The notes below the pieces were generated by a model, which saw only the letters and a program-made list of their open reading frames with translations, was not told the DNA's origin and ran no database searches. This document shows, piece by piece, positions 1 to 8,256 of a DNA stretch of 64,000 nt; position 1 is the stretch's first letter; each line of letters starts with the position of its first letter. The translations under genes and the position numbers were made by a program. Source of the DNA: Quadrisphaera setariae (GTDB lineage: Bacteria; Actinomycetota; Actinomycetes; Actinomycetales; Quadrisphaeraceae); NCBI RefSeq assembly GCF_008041935.1, contig NZ_VKAC01000010.1, positions 62,001-126,000 on the forward strand, in the 5' to 3' direction.

Positions 1-2
1 AA

Positions 3-1316
3 GCGGTTCCCCAGACCGTGCTCAAGGGCAAGCTCTCCACCGGTCAGGCGCAGCTGAGCGCGCTCCAGGCCATCAACGCCAAGCTCGCTTCCCTCACCAC
101 GTCCGCCGCGGCGCTGTCCACCGGCACGGCGCTCAAGACGATGGCCGTCGCCACGACCAGCTCCGCCGACACGGCGACCGCCAAGGCGGTGACTGCCACG
201 GTGACCGGGACGCCGACGGCGGGGAACCTCGCCATCAGGGTCAACGCTCTCGCCGTGGCCGAGAGCCGCGAGTTCACCGGTACGACCGACACCTCGAAGA
301 CCTCCTGGACCCCGCCCTCCGGTGCGACCAGCTTCCCGGTGACGATGACCGCCGCCGGGGTCACCAAGACCTTCTCCGCTGCGAGCTACAGCGCCGCTGA
401 CGTCGCTGCGGCCATCAACGCCAACCACGAGGGCGTCACCGCCGCCGTCATCCCCGACTCCAACGGCGCGGATCACCTGGTCCTCACCGCGAAGAGCGGC
501 AGCTACCCCGACTTCGCCCTGACGCTCACCGACTCGAGCAACGCCTCCGTCGCTTCGGAGAAGGAGAACGGCAATGCCGGAGCCGACGCTGAGATCAGCG
601 TCAACGGCATCACGCAGAAGTCCAAGTCCAACACCTTCACCGGTGTGGTGGCAGGACTCGACGTGACCCTGGGCAGCAGCGCCGCGGTGAACACCACGGC
701 CACGGTGACCACCACGCGCGACGCCGCTGCGACGGCCACCTCCGTCGGGGGTGTCGTCTCGCAGATCGCAGCGGTGCTCGACGACATCGACTTCCACACC
801 ACGGCGCCCGCTCCCCCCGCCAAGGCGTCGTCCGTCAACGGTGGCCTGCTCGCCGGCAACTCGGTGCTGCGCGGCATCTCCGACGCCCTCACCCGAGCGG
901 TCTCCGACGCAGCGGCAGCGGTGGGCGCGACCACGGCCGACACGGGCATCGAGGTGAAGACCGACGGCAGCGTCGCTGTCGACACCACCAAGCTGACGGC
1001 GTTCATCAGCAAGAACCCCGCGATCTCGAGCACGCTGCTCACCCAGCTGGGCACCGCGGTCAACACCGTGGCCAGCCAGGCGAGCCTGTCCGGCAACGAG
1101 ACCAGCCCGACCACCGGCACCGTCAGCCGCCTCGTGGCGGCCATGCAGAGCAGCAACACCAGGCTCGGCAGTGACATCAGCGCCTGGGACGTCCGCCTCG
1201 CCATCCGCTCCAAGACGCTCAACGCCCAGTTCTCGGCCATGGAGACGGCGCTGTCGAAGCTGCAGTCGCAGAGCTCGGCTCTGACGACCGCGCTGAAGCA
1301 GCTCGAGACCAACTGA
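3..1316 (+). CDS. fliD: Flagellar hook-associated protein 2 (filament cap), 5' truncated
   Basis: The reading frame is open from the left edge, and the residues before the first possible start (AVPQTVLKGKLSTGQAQLSA) already match the early part of FliD, so the true start lies upstream of the window. FliD forms the pentameric cap that folds flagellin at the filament tip. The visible 438 residues show the usual layout: an N-terminal coiled-coil segment, a Thr/Ala-rich variable middle with an NGI-type insertion motif near residue 200, and a C-terminal heptad-rich segment (SAMETALSKLQSQSSALTTA). fliS follows after 56 bases, the standard fliD-fliS order. Identification is firm; only the N-terminus is missing. 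Confidence 0.93.
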   Translation, partial: AVPQTVLKGKLSTGQAQLSALQAINAKLASLTTSAAALSTGTALKTMAVATTSSADTATAKAVTATVTGTPTAGNLAIRVNALAVAESREFTGTTDTSKTSWTPPSGATSFPVTMTAAGVTKTFSAASYSAADVAAAINANHEGVTAAVIPDSNGADHLVLTAKSGSYPDFALTLTDSSNASVASEKENGNAGADAEISVNGITQKSKSNTFTGVVAGLDVTLGSSAAVNTTATVTTTRDAAATATSVGGVVSQIAAVLDDIDFHTTAPAPPAKASSVNGGLLAGNSVLRGISDALTRAVSDAAAAVGATTADTGIEVKTDGSVAVDTTKLTAFISKNPAISSTLLTQLGTAVNTVASQASLSGNETSPTTGTVSRLVAAMQSSNTRLGSDISAWDVRLAIRSKTLNAQFSAMETALSKLQSQSSALTTALKQLETN

Positions 1317-1372
1317 CGCTGGCGTCCGCGTCCACAGCACCACCACCTCACCGCTGACGGAAGGGATCTCCC

Positions 1373-1807
1373 GTGCCCGCTCCCGCTTCCATGCGCGCCC
1401 GCTTCCTGCAGGACGGCGCCGCCGGCGCCTCGCCGCAGGTCATGCTGCTCCGCCTCTTCGACCGCCTCCTCGCCGACCTCGCCCGCGGTGCCGCGGGTCT
1501 GCGGGCGGGGGAGCGGGAGGCGTCGCACAAGGCGCTGATGAACGCGCAGAGCATCCTCAACGCCCTGACGGTCGCGCTGGACGGGTCCGACTGGGAAGCG
1601 GCGGACAACCTCCGTGCGCTCTACGCCTTCCTCCTCACTGAGTTGGCCCAGGCCAACGTCAAGCAGGACGCCGAGCGCGTCGATGCATGTTTCGCAGTCG
1701 TCGAGCCCCTGCGCGACGCCTGGAACCAGGCCGCCTCGAGCCTGGTGCTGCCCCACACGGAGACGTCGGTGCAGCGCAGCCTGCCGATGGGAGGGATGAC
1801 CGCGTGA
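1373..1807 (+). CDS. fliS: Flagellin export chaperone FliS
   Basis: 144 residues from a GTG preceded by a purine-rich GGAAGGG about 8 bases upstream. FliS binds the C-terminus of flagellin in the cytoplasm and keeps it unfolded until secretion. The sequence has the family helices: RARFLQDGAAGASPQVMLLR in place of the usual Y...V-SPxxLixMLYdg motif, then an alpha-helical body containing LNALTVALDG and AFLLTELAQANV. It follows fliD, and its stop overlaps the start of the next gene (GTGA), which indicates translational coupling. Length is normal for FliS (120-145 residues). Confidence 0.92.
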   Translation: MPAPASMRARFLQDGAAGASPQVMLLRLFDRLLADLARGAAGLRAGEREASHKALMNAQSILNALTVALDGSDWEAADNLRALYAFLLTELAQANVKQDAERVDACFAVVEPLRDAWNQAASSLVLPHTETSVQRSLPMGGMTA

Positions 1808-2187
1808 GCAGCACCATCGCCCTGCCCGGCAGCAGCGAGCACTGGCGCACCGCCTGGGTGCGGGCGCTGGACGCCCTCGAGCTCGACGTCAACGACGTCG
1901 AGAACCTCCTCGACCACCTGCACTCCGCTGCTGACGCCGCTGCGCAGTCCGATGCCGCTGAGGCCGTCGCGCAGCGCAGCGCGCTGTTCCACCAGCTCGA
2001 CGGCTCCCTCGGACCCGTGCCGATGGAGCTCGCCCACCGCGCCCGCGTGCTGCTGGCCCGCCAGCTCGACGCCGGTGCGTACCTGGCCCGCGCGATGGTC
2101 GCCAACCGCCGCCACGCCCGCGTCGCCGAGGAGACGCAGGTCCGCCCGCACGCCGGGATCCCCATGTACGTCGACGCCGAGGCCTGA
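1804..2187 (+). CDS. Small helical protein, possible FliT-type flagellar chaperone
   Basis: 127 residues from the GTG at 1804, which overlaps the fliS stop. The open frame extends further left, but only into fliS. The protein is almost entirely helical and acidic, with no membrane segment. Size, helix content and position immediately after fliS fit FliT, which chaperones the cap protein FliD. Sequence similarity to classical FliT is too weak to see by eye, so the name rests on position. The stop lies 9 bases before the EAL-HDOD gene. Confidence 0.6.
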   Translation: MSSTIALPGSSEHWRTAWVRALDALELDVNDVENLLDHLHSAADAAAQSDAAEAVAQRSALFHQLDGSLGPVPMELAHRARVLLARQLDAGAYLARAMVANRRHARVAEETQVRPHAGIPMYVDAEA

Positions 2188-2196
2188 GGAACCGCC

Positions 2197-3477
2197 ATGA
2201 CCACCACCCAGCGAGCTGAGACCACCGCTCGCAGCACCCACGGCGCCGGGGCCACCCCCGACGGCACCGTGCTGGTGGTGGTCGCCCGGCAGGCCATCTT
2301 CACGTCCGACCTCGACCTGTTCGCCCACGAGCTGCTCTTCCGCGCCGCTGAGGGGTCCCAGACCTCCGAGCTGACCACCGCGGCCGAGCACGACGCCGCG
2401 ACCTCCCACATCCTCTCGGCGACCTTCACCGACTTCGACCCCCAGGAGATCAGCGGCGGGCTGCCGCTGTTCGTCAACCTCACGCGCTCCTTCGTCGTCG
2501 GCGACCTCCCGCTGCTCACCGGCGCCGAGCGCATGGTGCTCGAGGTCACCGAGGACATCCCCATCGACGACGCCGTGCTCGCCGGCATGCACCGCCTTCG
2601 CGACGAGGGCTACGCCCTGGCCCTGGACGACTTCGAGGGCGAGGAGTGGCGCCTGCCCGCGCTGCCGCTGGTGCAGTACGTGAAGCTCGTGCTCGACCCG
2701 GACCGCCGGGAGCGCGTGGCCGAGCTGGTCGAACTGGTGCGCCGGGAGGCGCCCGAGGCCAAGATCGTGGTCGAGCGGCTCGAGACCGACGACGACGTCG
2801 AGCTGTGCCGCTCGCTGGGCGTCGACCTGTTCCAGGGCTTCGGGCTGGAGCGCCCGCAGACGCTCACCGCCAAGACGCTGCAGAGCTCCCAGCTGGTGGC
2901 GCTGCAGCTCATCGCCGCGCTGACCAACCCCGAGACGCACCTGCGCGAGGTCGAGCGCCTCGTGGAGAACGACCCCGGCCTGAGCATGCGCGTGCTGCGC
3001 GCGGCGTCGTCGTCGATGGTGGCCTCCACCACCAAGGTCTCCTCGGTCCGGCAGGCGATGGTGCTGCTCGGTCCGAAGCCGCTGACGTCGTGGGCCACCC
3101 TGACGGCGCTCAGCCCCACGGGCAGCAGCTCCCAGCAGCGCGTGGTGATGACGCACGTGCTGCACCGCGCGAGCGCCTGCTCGCTCATGGTCCCCTCCGA
3201 CCCGCACACCGCCTACACGGCTGGCCTGCTCTCGGCGACCGCCGAGGTGGTCGGCGTCTCCCCGGCCGAGCTCCTGGCCGACGTGAACGTGGCCGAGGAC
3301 GTGCGCGCCGCCGTCGTCGAGCACCGCGGTGTGGTGGGGCAGGCGCTGAAGGCGCTCATGGCGTGCGAAGGACGCGTGCCCGGTCAGCAGATCGACGGCG
3401 TCGACGACCGCACGGCCACCGCCTACCTGCAGGCGCTCAAGGAGGCCATGGACATCGCGGCCTCCCTCGCCGGATGA
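2197..3477 (+). CDS. EAL-HDOD (YuxH-type) signalling protein
   Basis: 426 residues. The N-terminal half is an EAL phosphodiesterase fold of the YuxH kind: after a short leader come HELLFRAAEG (the EAL signature reads ELL), FVNLTR, LEVTED, ALDDFEGEEW, YVKLVLD and a late QGFGLERP. From about residue 225 an HDOD domain follows (RLVENDPGLSMRVLRAASS, then VRQAMVLLGPKPLTSW). Proteins of this architecture usually lack hydrolase activity and act as scaffolds or c-di-GMP sensors controlling motility. Location between fliT and flgB supports a role in flagellar regulation. The altered EAL triad suggests weak or no catalysis. Confidence 0.85.
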   Translation: MTTTQRAETTARSTHGAGATPDGTVLVVVARQAIFTSDLDLFAHELLFRAAEGSQTSELTTAAEHDAATSHILSATFTDFDPQEISGGLPLFVNLTRSFVVGDLPLLTGAERMVLEVTEDIPIDDAVLAGMHRLRDEGYALALDDFEGEEWRLPALPLVQYVKLVLDPDRRERVAELVELVRREAPEAKIVVERLETDDDVELCRSLGVDLFQGFGLERPQTLTAKTLQSSQLVALQLIAALTNPETHLREVERLVENDPGLSMRVLRAASSSMVASTTKVSSVRQAMVLLGPKPLTSWATLTALSPTGSSSQQRVVMTHVLHRASACSLMVPSDPHTAYTAGLLSATAEVVGVSPAELLADVNVAEDVRAAVVEHRGVVGQALKALMACEGRVPGQQIDGVDDRTATAYLQALKEAMDIAASLAG

Positions 3478-3515
3478 CCTGCTGAACCCTCGTACGAACT
3501 GCTTCACCCGGACGG

Positions 3516-3544
3516 CTCAAGGACTGCGGCGCCGCTGCCGACAA
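3516..3544 (+). promoter_or_regulatory. Sigma-28/FliA-type promoter before flgB
   Basis: CTCA at 3516-3519, then exactly 17 bases, then GCCGACAA at 3537-3544. This matches the motif found upstream of flbD, fliM, flhA, a GGDEF-EAL gene and a chemoreceptor gene in this window, and it resembles the sigma-28/WhiG class (TAAA-N15-GCCGATAA). It lies about 120 bases before the flgB start, in the largest gap of this part of the cluster. Predicted by eye only. Confidence 0.6.
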
Positions 3545-3662
3545 CTCCTTTGAGCGACGGACAGCTCACCAGCGGCCACGGATCGGCCACAGGTCACACC
3601 GGCAGCAAGCACCAGCCCCTCGCGGCAGGCGCCCTCCCGGTCGGCTCGTGGAGGTCTTCCCC

Positions 3663-4004
3663 GTGTTCGACTCCGTCAGCTCCAACGCGCTGCAGAGCGC
3701 CCTCGACGGTCTGGCAGCGCGCCAGCGCGCCACCGCCGACAACATCGCGAACATCAACACCCCCCACTACCTGGCCGCCCGCGTCGATTTCGAGGGCGCG
3801 CTGCGCTCCGCCGTCAACGGCGGCACCGGGGTCGCCCGCGCCACCGAGGGCCGCTCGACGGACCCGACGCGCGAGGACGGGAACAACGTCGACCTCGAGA
3901 CCGAGACGCTGTCCAGCATCGACACGCAGCTGCGCTACCAGCTGCTGACGCAGGCGATCTCGAACAAGCTCACGTCCGTCCAGACCGCGCTGCGCACGAG
4001 CTGA
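3663..4004 (+). CDS. flgB: Flagellar basal-body rod protein FlgB
   Basis: 113 residues. I chose the GTG at 3663 over a longer frame because GGAGG sits at a good distance upstream and the protein then begins MFDSVSSNALQSAL, as FlgB proteins do. FlgB is the most proximal rod subunit. The signature RATADNIANINTPHY (helical N-terminus followed by the NIAN-T/P motif) is present, with a matching C-terminal helix (RYQLLTQAISNKLTSVQTAL). It opens the rod/hook operon and is followed 11 bases later by flgC. Confidence 0.95.
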   Translation: MFDSVSSNALQSALDGLAARQRATADNIANINTPHYLAARVDFEGALRSAVNGGTGVARATEGRSTDPTREDGNNVDLETETLSSIDTQLRYQLLTQAISNKLTSVQTALRTS

Positions 4005-4015
4005 GGCGGCGGACC

Positions 4016-4432
4016 GTGGGACTCTTCGACGCGATGGGCGCTGCGGGCAGCGGCATGACCGTGGCCCGCAAGTGGATGGACGCGATCAGCGACAACCTCG
4101 CCAACATGAACAACGCGTCGCGCACCAGCGGCGACGCCTTCCGGCAGCGCTTCGTCACCGCGCGCGCCGTCGAGTACGGCTCCGACCACGGCAACCAGGC
4201 CGGCGGGGTCCGGGTCACCGGTGTCCAGTTCGGCAGCGGCGCGGGCCGCATGGTCCACGAGCCGGACAACCCGCTGGCCGACGAGAACGGCTACGTCAAG
4301 TACCCCGACATCGACCTGGCCAGCCAGATGGGGCAGCTGATCATGACGCAGCGCGCCTACCAGGCCAACGCCGCCGTGGTGGACCGGGCCAAGAGCTCCT
4401 ACGAGGCCGCGCTGCAGATCGGAAAGAAGTGA
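4016..4432 (+). CDS. flgC: Flagellar basal-body rod protein FlgC
   Basis: 138 residues from GTG. FlgC is the second proximal rod subunit. The N-terminal rod motif (KWMDAISDNLANMNNASRT), the internal HEPDNPLADENGYVKYPDID segment and the C-terminal MTQRAYQANAAVVDRAKSSY helix are all typical. Length is normal for the family. It sits between flgB and fliE, which starts two bases after its stop codon. Confidence 0.96.
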   Translation: MGLFDAMGAAGSGMTVARKWMDAISDNLANMNNASRTSGDAFRQRFVTARAVEYGSDHGNQAGGVRVTGVQFGSGAGRMVHEPDNPLADENGYVKYPDIDLASQMGQLIMTQRAYQANAAVVDRAKSSYEAALQIGKK

Positions 4433-4433
4433 G

Positions 4434-4844
4434 ATGAGCATCCCCGCCCTCGACGGGCTCTCCAGCGTGCTGAACGGGATGCAGGGGCTCGGGTCGACCA
4501 GCGCGACCGGCTCCAGCACCGGTGCGGCAGCGGTCACCTCCCCGTACACCTCCGGCGTCACGGCCACCACCGCCACCTCCGGCACGGGCACCGCGGCGGG
4601 CGTCGGCGCGGTGGGAGCCACGGGCTCCAGCTTCGCGGCGACGCTCAACTCGAGCCTCGAGAACGTGCAGCGCCTCCAGGCCAACGCCTCCGACCTGGCC
4701 GTCCAGGCCGCCACCGGAGACCTGGACGACGTCCACGACTACATGATCGCGGCCGCCAAGTCCTCCATGGCCACTGAGGTCACCGTCGCCATCCGCAACA
4801 AGGCCCTCGAGGCCTTCAACGACATCATGAGGATGCAGGTCTGA
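4434..4844 (+). CDS. fliE: Flagellar hook-basal body protein FliE
   Basis: 136 residues. FliE joins the MS ring to the rod. The first 60 residues are a low-complexity Ser/Thr/Ala/Gly linker; the conserved part is the C-terminal half, with SSFAATLNSSLENVQRLQ and the family ending VTVAIRNKALEAFNDIMRMQV. The stop overlaps the fliF ATG by one base. The N-terminal extension makes it about 30 residues longer than enterobacterial FliE. Confidence 0.93.
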   Translation: MSIPALDGLSSVLNGMQGLGSTSATGSSTGAAAVTSPYTSGVTATTATSGTGTAAGVGAVGATGSSFAATLNSSLENVQRLQANASDLAVQAATGDLDDVHDYMIAAAKSSMATEVTVAIRNKALEAFNDIMRMQV

Positions 4845-6457
4845 TGCCCCCGCAGCTGCTCGACCGGCTCAAGAGCGCCGGCTCGTCCGTCTCCGCCATG
4901 ACGCTGGGTCAGAAGGTCATCGCCGTCATCGGCGTGGCCGTGCTGGTCCTGGGCGCCACCGCCTTCGGCCGGTGGGTCTCCACACCCAGCCTGGTGCCCG
5001 TCTACGCCAACCTCTCCGGCACCGACGGCCAGGCCATCGCCGACATCCTCACCCAGGACGGCGTGCCGTTCGAGGCCACCAACGGCGGCACCGGCATCTC
5101 CATCGCCCGTGAGTCCGTCGACGCCGAGAAGATGAAGATCGCGGCAGCGGGCCTGCCCAGCGACAGCAGCTCCGGCTCGGCGGTCCTCGCCAGCTCGGGC
5201 ATCACCACCTCGCAGTTCATGGAGAAGGCGAACTACCAGCGCGCCATGGAGGCGGACCTCGCCAAGACCATCGAGCAGCTGGACGGCGTGCGCACCGCCG
5301 TGGTGCACATCGCGGTCCCCGAGGAGACGGTCTTCACCGACGACAAGGGCAAGACCACCGCGTCCGTGCTGGTCGAGACGACCCCCGGCAAGACGCTGAC
5401 CGACAGCCAGATCCAGTCGATCCTCAACCTGACCGCGTCGAGCGTGCCGAACCTCGACCCGAGCCAGGTCACCATCAGCGACTCGACGGGCCGGCTCCTC
5501 TCCGCTGCGGGTCAGGGCCTCACGGGCTCCGGCTCCAGCGACGCCCGCACCCAGCAGTACGAGTCCGACAAGGCCGCCTCCATCCAGCAGGTGCTCGACA
5601 AGGTGCTCGGCCCGGGCAAGGCCATCGCCTCGGTGAGCGCGGAGCTCAACTTCGACACGACCAACGAGGTCAAGGAGGAGTTCGACTACCCCAAGCAGCT
5701 CCCGCCGCTGTCTTCGAGCACGTCCACCGAGAAGTACACCGGCACCAACGGCCAGACCGGCGGCGCTCTCGGCACCAACGGCGTCCTCGGCGTCGACGGC
5801 ACCACCACCACCACCAACGGCGGAGCCGGTGGCAACGGGTACGACAAGGAGCAGTCGACCGTCAACAACCCCATCAACAAGACGACGACGACGAGCCAGC
5901 TGGCCCCGGGCACGCTGAAGCGCCAGTCCATCGCCGTGGTGGTGGACGAGAAGGCCGCGAAGGCCATGGGCATGCCGCAGCTGCAGGAGACCATCGCCAA
6001 CGCCGCCGGCGTGCTGGACACCCGCGGGGACTCCCTCTCGGTGACCCAGGCGACCTTCGACACCTCCGCTGCCGACGCCGCCGCCAAGGACCTCGAGGCC
6101 GCCAAGGCCGAGGACGCCAAGGCCGCGCAGACCAAGCTCATCACGCAGGGCGCCGTCGGCCTCCTGGCCCTGGTCTTCCTGCTGGTGGTCTTCATCGCCT
6201 GGCGGCGCGCCGCCAAGCGCCGCCCGTCCCGCGAGTCGCTCGACCTCGGCGAGCTCGAGCGGCTCTACCCTGCTGGTCCGGTCATCGGCCCGGACGGCGT
6301 CGCCGCCCTGGGCGCCCCGGGCGCCCCGCAGCTCACCCCCTCCGCCCCGGACCCCGCCGCGCTGCGTCGCGCCGAGGTCGGCGAGCTGGTCGACCAGCAG
6401 CCGGCCGAGGTCGCCGACCTCCTCCGCGGCTGGCTCGCTGACACCCGGAAGGTCTGA
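4844..6457 (+). CDS. fliF: Flagellar MS-ring protein FliF
   Basis: 537 residues. FliF forms the membrane-embedded MS ring on which the basal body and export gate assemble. A first membrane segment lies at about residues 22-42 (VIAVIGVAVLVLGATAFGRW), followed by ring-building motifs (VPVYANLSGTDGQAIADIL, RTAVVHIAVPEETVF), a Gly/Thr/Asn-rich loop around 300-345, a second membrane segment at about 435-455 and a cytoplasmic tail. The tail (RRAEVGELVDQQPAEVADLL) carries the FliG-binding helix. Spacing to fliG is 3 bases. Confidence 0.97.
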   Translation: MPPQLLDRLKSAGSSVSAMTLGQKVIAVIGVAVLVLGATAFGRWVSTPSLVPVYANLSGTDGQAIADILTQDGVPFEATNGGTGISIARESVDAEKMKIAAAGLPSDSSSGSAVLASSGITTSQFMEKANYQRAMEADLAKTIEQLDGVRTAVVHIAVPEETVFTDDKGKTTASVLVETTPGKTLTDSQIQSILNLTASSVPNLDPSQVTISDSTGRLLSAAGQGLTGSGSSDARTQQYESDKAASIQQVLDKVLGPGKAIASVSAELNFDTTNEVKEEFDYPKQLPPLSSSTSTEKYTGTNGQTGGALGTNGVLGVDGTTTTTNGGAGGNGYDKEQSTVNNPINKTTTTSQLAPGTLKRQSIAVVVDEKAAKAMGMPQLQETIANAAGVLDTRGDSLSVTQATFDTSAADAAAKDLEAAKAEDAKAAQTKLITQGAVGLLALVFLLVVFIAWRRAAKRRPSRESLDLGELERLYPAGPVIGPDGVAALGAPGAPQLTPSAPDPAALRRAEVGELVDQQPAEVADLLRGWLADTRKV

Positions 6458-6460
6458 CCG

Positions 6461-7495
6461 ATGGCATCCACCGCCCTGGCGCCGCTGAACGCGGCGACGA
6501 TGACCGGCCCCCAGAAGGCCGCCGTGATGCTGGTCCAGATGGGCAAGGAGCGCTCCTCCAAGGTGCTCGCCCAGATGGACGAGGAGGAGATCGAGGCCCT
6601 CACCACCGAGATCGTGCTCCTCGGCGAGATCGAGCCCACCACCGCCGACGACGTGCTCGTGGAGTTCTACAACGAGCTCACCGGCACCGGTCAGCTCGGC
6701 ACCGGCGGCATGGGCTTCGCCCGGTCGCTGCTGGAGAGCTCCCTCGGCAAGGACCGGGCCGGTGAGCTGCTCGACCGCGTCACCGCCGGCCAGATCGGGC
6801 AGCCGTTCGACTTCCTCCAGGAGGCCGACGCCCGCCAGGTGCTGACCTTCCTCACCGGCGAGAACGCCCAGACCATCGCGCTGGTGCTCGCCCACCTCAG
6901 CCCGGTGAAGTCCTCCGCGGCCATGACCGGCCTGGCGCCCGACATGCAGGCCGAGGTCGCGCACCGCATCGCCACCATGGAGCGCACCCCGCCGGACGTC
7001 ATCGCGATCGTCGCGGAGACCATCATGCGCAAGGCCTCCACGGTGCTCACCCCGCAGTCGACCGCCACGGTCGGGGGCGTCCAGCCCCTCGTGGAGATCA
7101 TCAACCGCGCGGACCCGGGCACCGGCAAGCACCTCCTCGAGGAGCTGGCCAAGCGCGACCCGGCGCTCGCGGAGATCGTCCGGGCGCAGATGTTCACCTT
7201 CGACGACATCCTCACCCTCGACGACCGCGCCATGCAGATCGTGCTGCGCGAGGTCGACGCCGCCACCCTCGCCGTCGCCCTCAAGGGCGTGCGGACCGAG
7301 CTGCGCGACAAGGTGCTCGGCAACGTCTCGGAGCGGGCCCGCGAGAACCTCCTCGAGGAGATCGAGCTGCTCGGCCAGGTCCGCCTGTCGGCGGCCGAGG
7401 AGGGTCGCGCCGCGGTGGTCTCGGTCATCCGCCGCCTCGAGGAGTCCGGCCAGATCCAGATCCAGAGGGAGTCGGACGATGAGTACGTCGCCTGA
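6461..7495 (+). CDS. fliG: Flagellar motor switch protein FliG
   Basis: 344 residues. FliG is the rotor subunit that takes torque from MotA and switches direction through FliM. N-terminal (LTGPQKAA-type: MTGPQKAAVMLVQMGKE), middle (ALVLAHLSPVKSSAAM; the EHPQ motif is replaced by LAHL) and C-terminal (MFTFDDILTLDDRAMQIVLR) domains are all present. The final segment holds the alternating acidic and basic residues that face MotA. The last 17 bases overlap fliH. Confidence 0.97.
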   Translation: MASTALAPLNAATMTGPQKAAVMLVQMGKERSSKVLAQMDEEEIEALTTEIVLLGEIEPTTADDVLVEFYNELTGTGQLGTGGMGFARSLLESSLGKDRAGELLDRVTAGQIGQPFDFLQEADARQVLTFLTGENAQTIALVLAHLSPVKSSAAMTGLAPDMQAEVAHRIATMERTPPDVIAIVAETIMRKASTVLTPQSTATVGGVQPLVEIINRADPGTGKHLLEELAKRDPALAEIVRAQMFTFDDILTLDDRAMQIVLREVDAATLAVALKGVRTELRDKVLGNVSERARENLLEEIELLGQVRLSAAEEGRAAVVSVIRRLEESGQIQIQRESDDEYVA

Positions 7496-8192
7496 GCTGC
7501 TCGCCCCCTCCATCTCGGCGGCGGTCTTCGCGCCGATCACGGGTCTCCGTCGGGGCCCGGCCGCCGCTCCCGCGGCGCCGGTCCCGGACGCGGCCAGCAG
7601 CGCGGCCGGGTACGCCGCCGGCTGGGCCCAGGGCGTGGCCGCTGCCGCGGCCCGCGAGGCCGACGCGGCGGCGGCAGCCGCAGCCGCCGCGGCCGCCGAG
7701 CGCGCCCAGCTGCGCGCCGCGGTGGCGGTGGCGGTGGCGGCCCTGGAGGCCGCCGCCCAGCAGCTGCGCGAGCGCACCGCCCAGCCGGTGGCGGAGGCCG
7801 CCGACGCGGTGGCCGCCGGCGCCGTCGACCTGGCGGAGGTGCTCATCGGGCACGAGCTCGACGCCGCCGACGCCCGGGCCCGCGCCACGGCCGCCATCTC
7901 CCGGGCCCTGTCGGCCTCGCCGGAGGAGGAGGTGGTGCAGGTCCGCATCAACCCCGGGGACCTGGCCGCGCTGCGCGCCGTGGACCCCGAGCAGGAGGTC
8001 GCCGCGCTGGGAGGCCGCACCGGCGTCGAGCTCACCGCCGACCCGCGCCTGGCCTCGGGCGACGCGGTCGCCGACTTCCCCGGCGGCTCGGTGGACGCCC
8101 GGATCGACACCGCCCTGGCGCGGATGCGCTCGGTGCTCCGAGGTGGCGGCTCCCGCCAGCGCCTCGAGGTGTTCGACGTGGACGACCTGTGA
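7479..8192 (+). CDS. fliH: Flagellar export ATPase regulator FliH
   Basis: 237 residues, starting at an ATG inside the end of fliG. FliH holds the FliI ATPase at the export gate. It is Ala-rich with a predicted long helix at about residues 40-90, preceded by AAGYAAGWAQGVAAA, which corresponds to the GxxxG-rich Y-E-G helix of FliH. The C-terminal half (LAEVLIGHELDAADARARAT, VVQVRINPGDLAALR) is the typical HrpE/FliH domain. Position between fliG and fliI is diagnostic. Confidence 0.92.
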   Translation: MSTSPELLAPSISAAVFAPITGLRRGPAAAPAAPVPDAASSAAGYAAGWAQGVAAAAAREADAAAAAAAAAAAERAQLRAAVAVAVAALEAAAQQLRERTAQPVAEAADAVAAGAVDLAEVLIGHELDAADARARATAAISRALSASPEEEVVQVRINPGDLAALRAVDPEQEVAALGGRTGVELTADPRLASGDAVADFPGGSVDARIDTALARMRSVLRGGGSRQRLEVFDVDDL

Positions 8193-8256
8193 CGGTCCCG
8201 CCCAGCACGCAGACCAGCACCCAGCTCGACGACTGACCTTCCCGGAGAGGAGCACG

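Noticed and set aside
4739-8110. 1123-residue minus-strand open frame opposite fliF-fliH
   Set aside because: Its translation is Gly/His/Arg-rich low-complexity shadow sequence, as expected in very GC-rich DNA; the plus strand carries clear fli genes.
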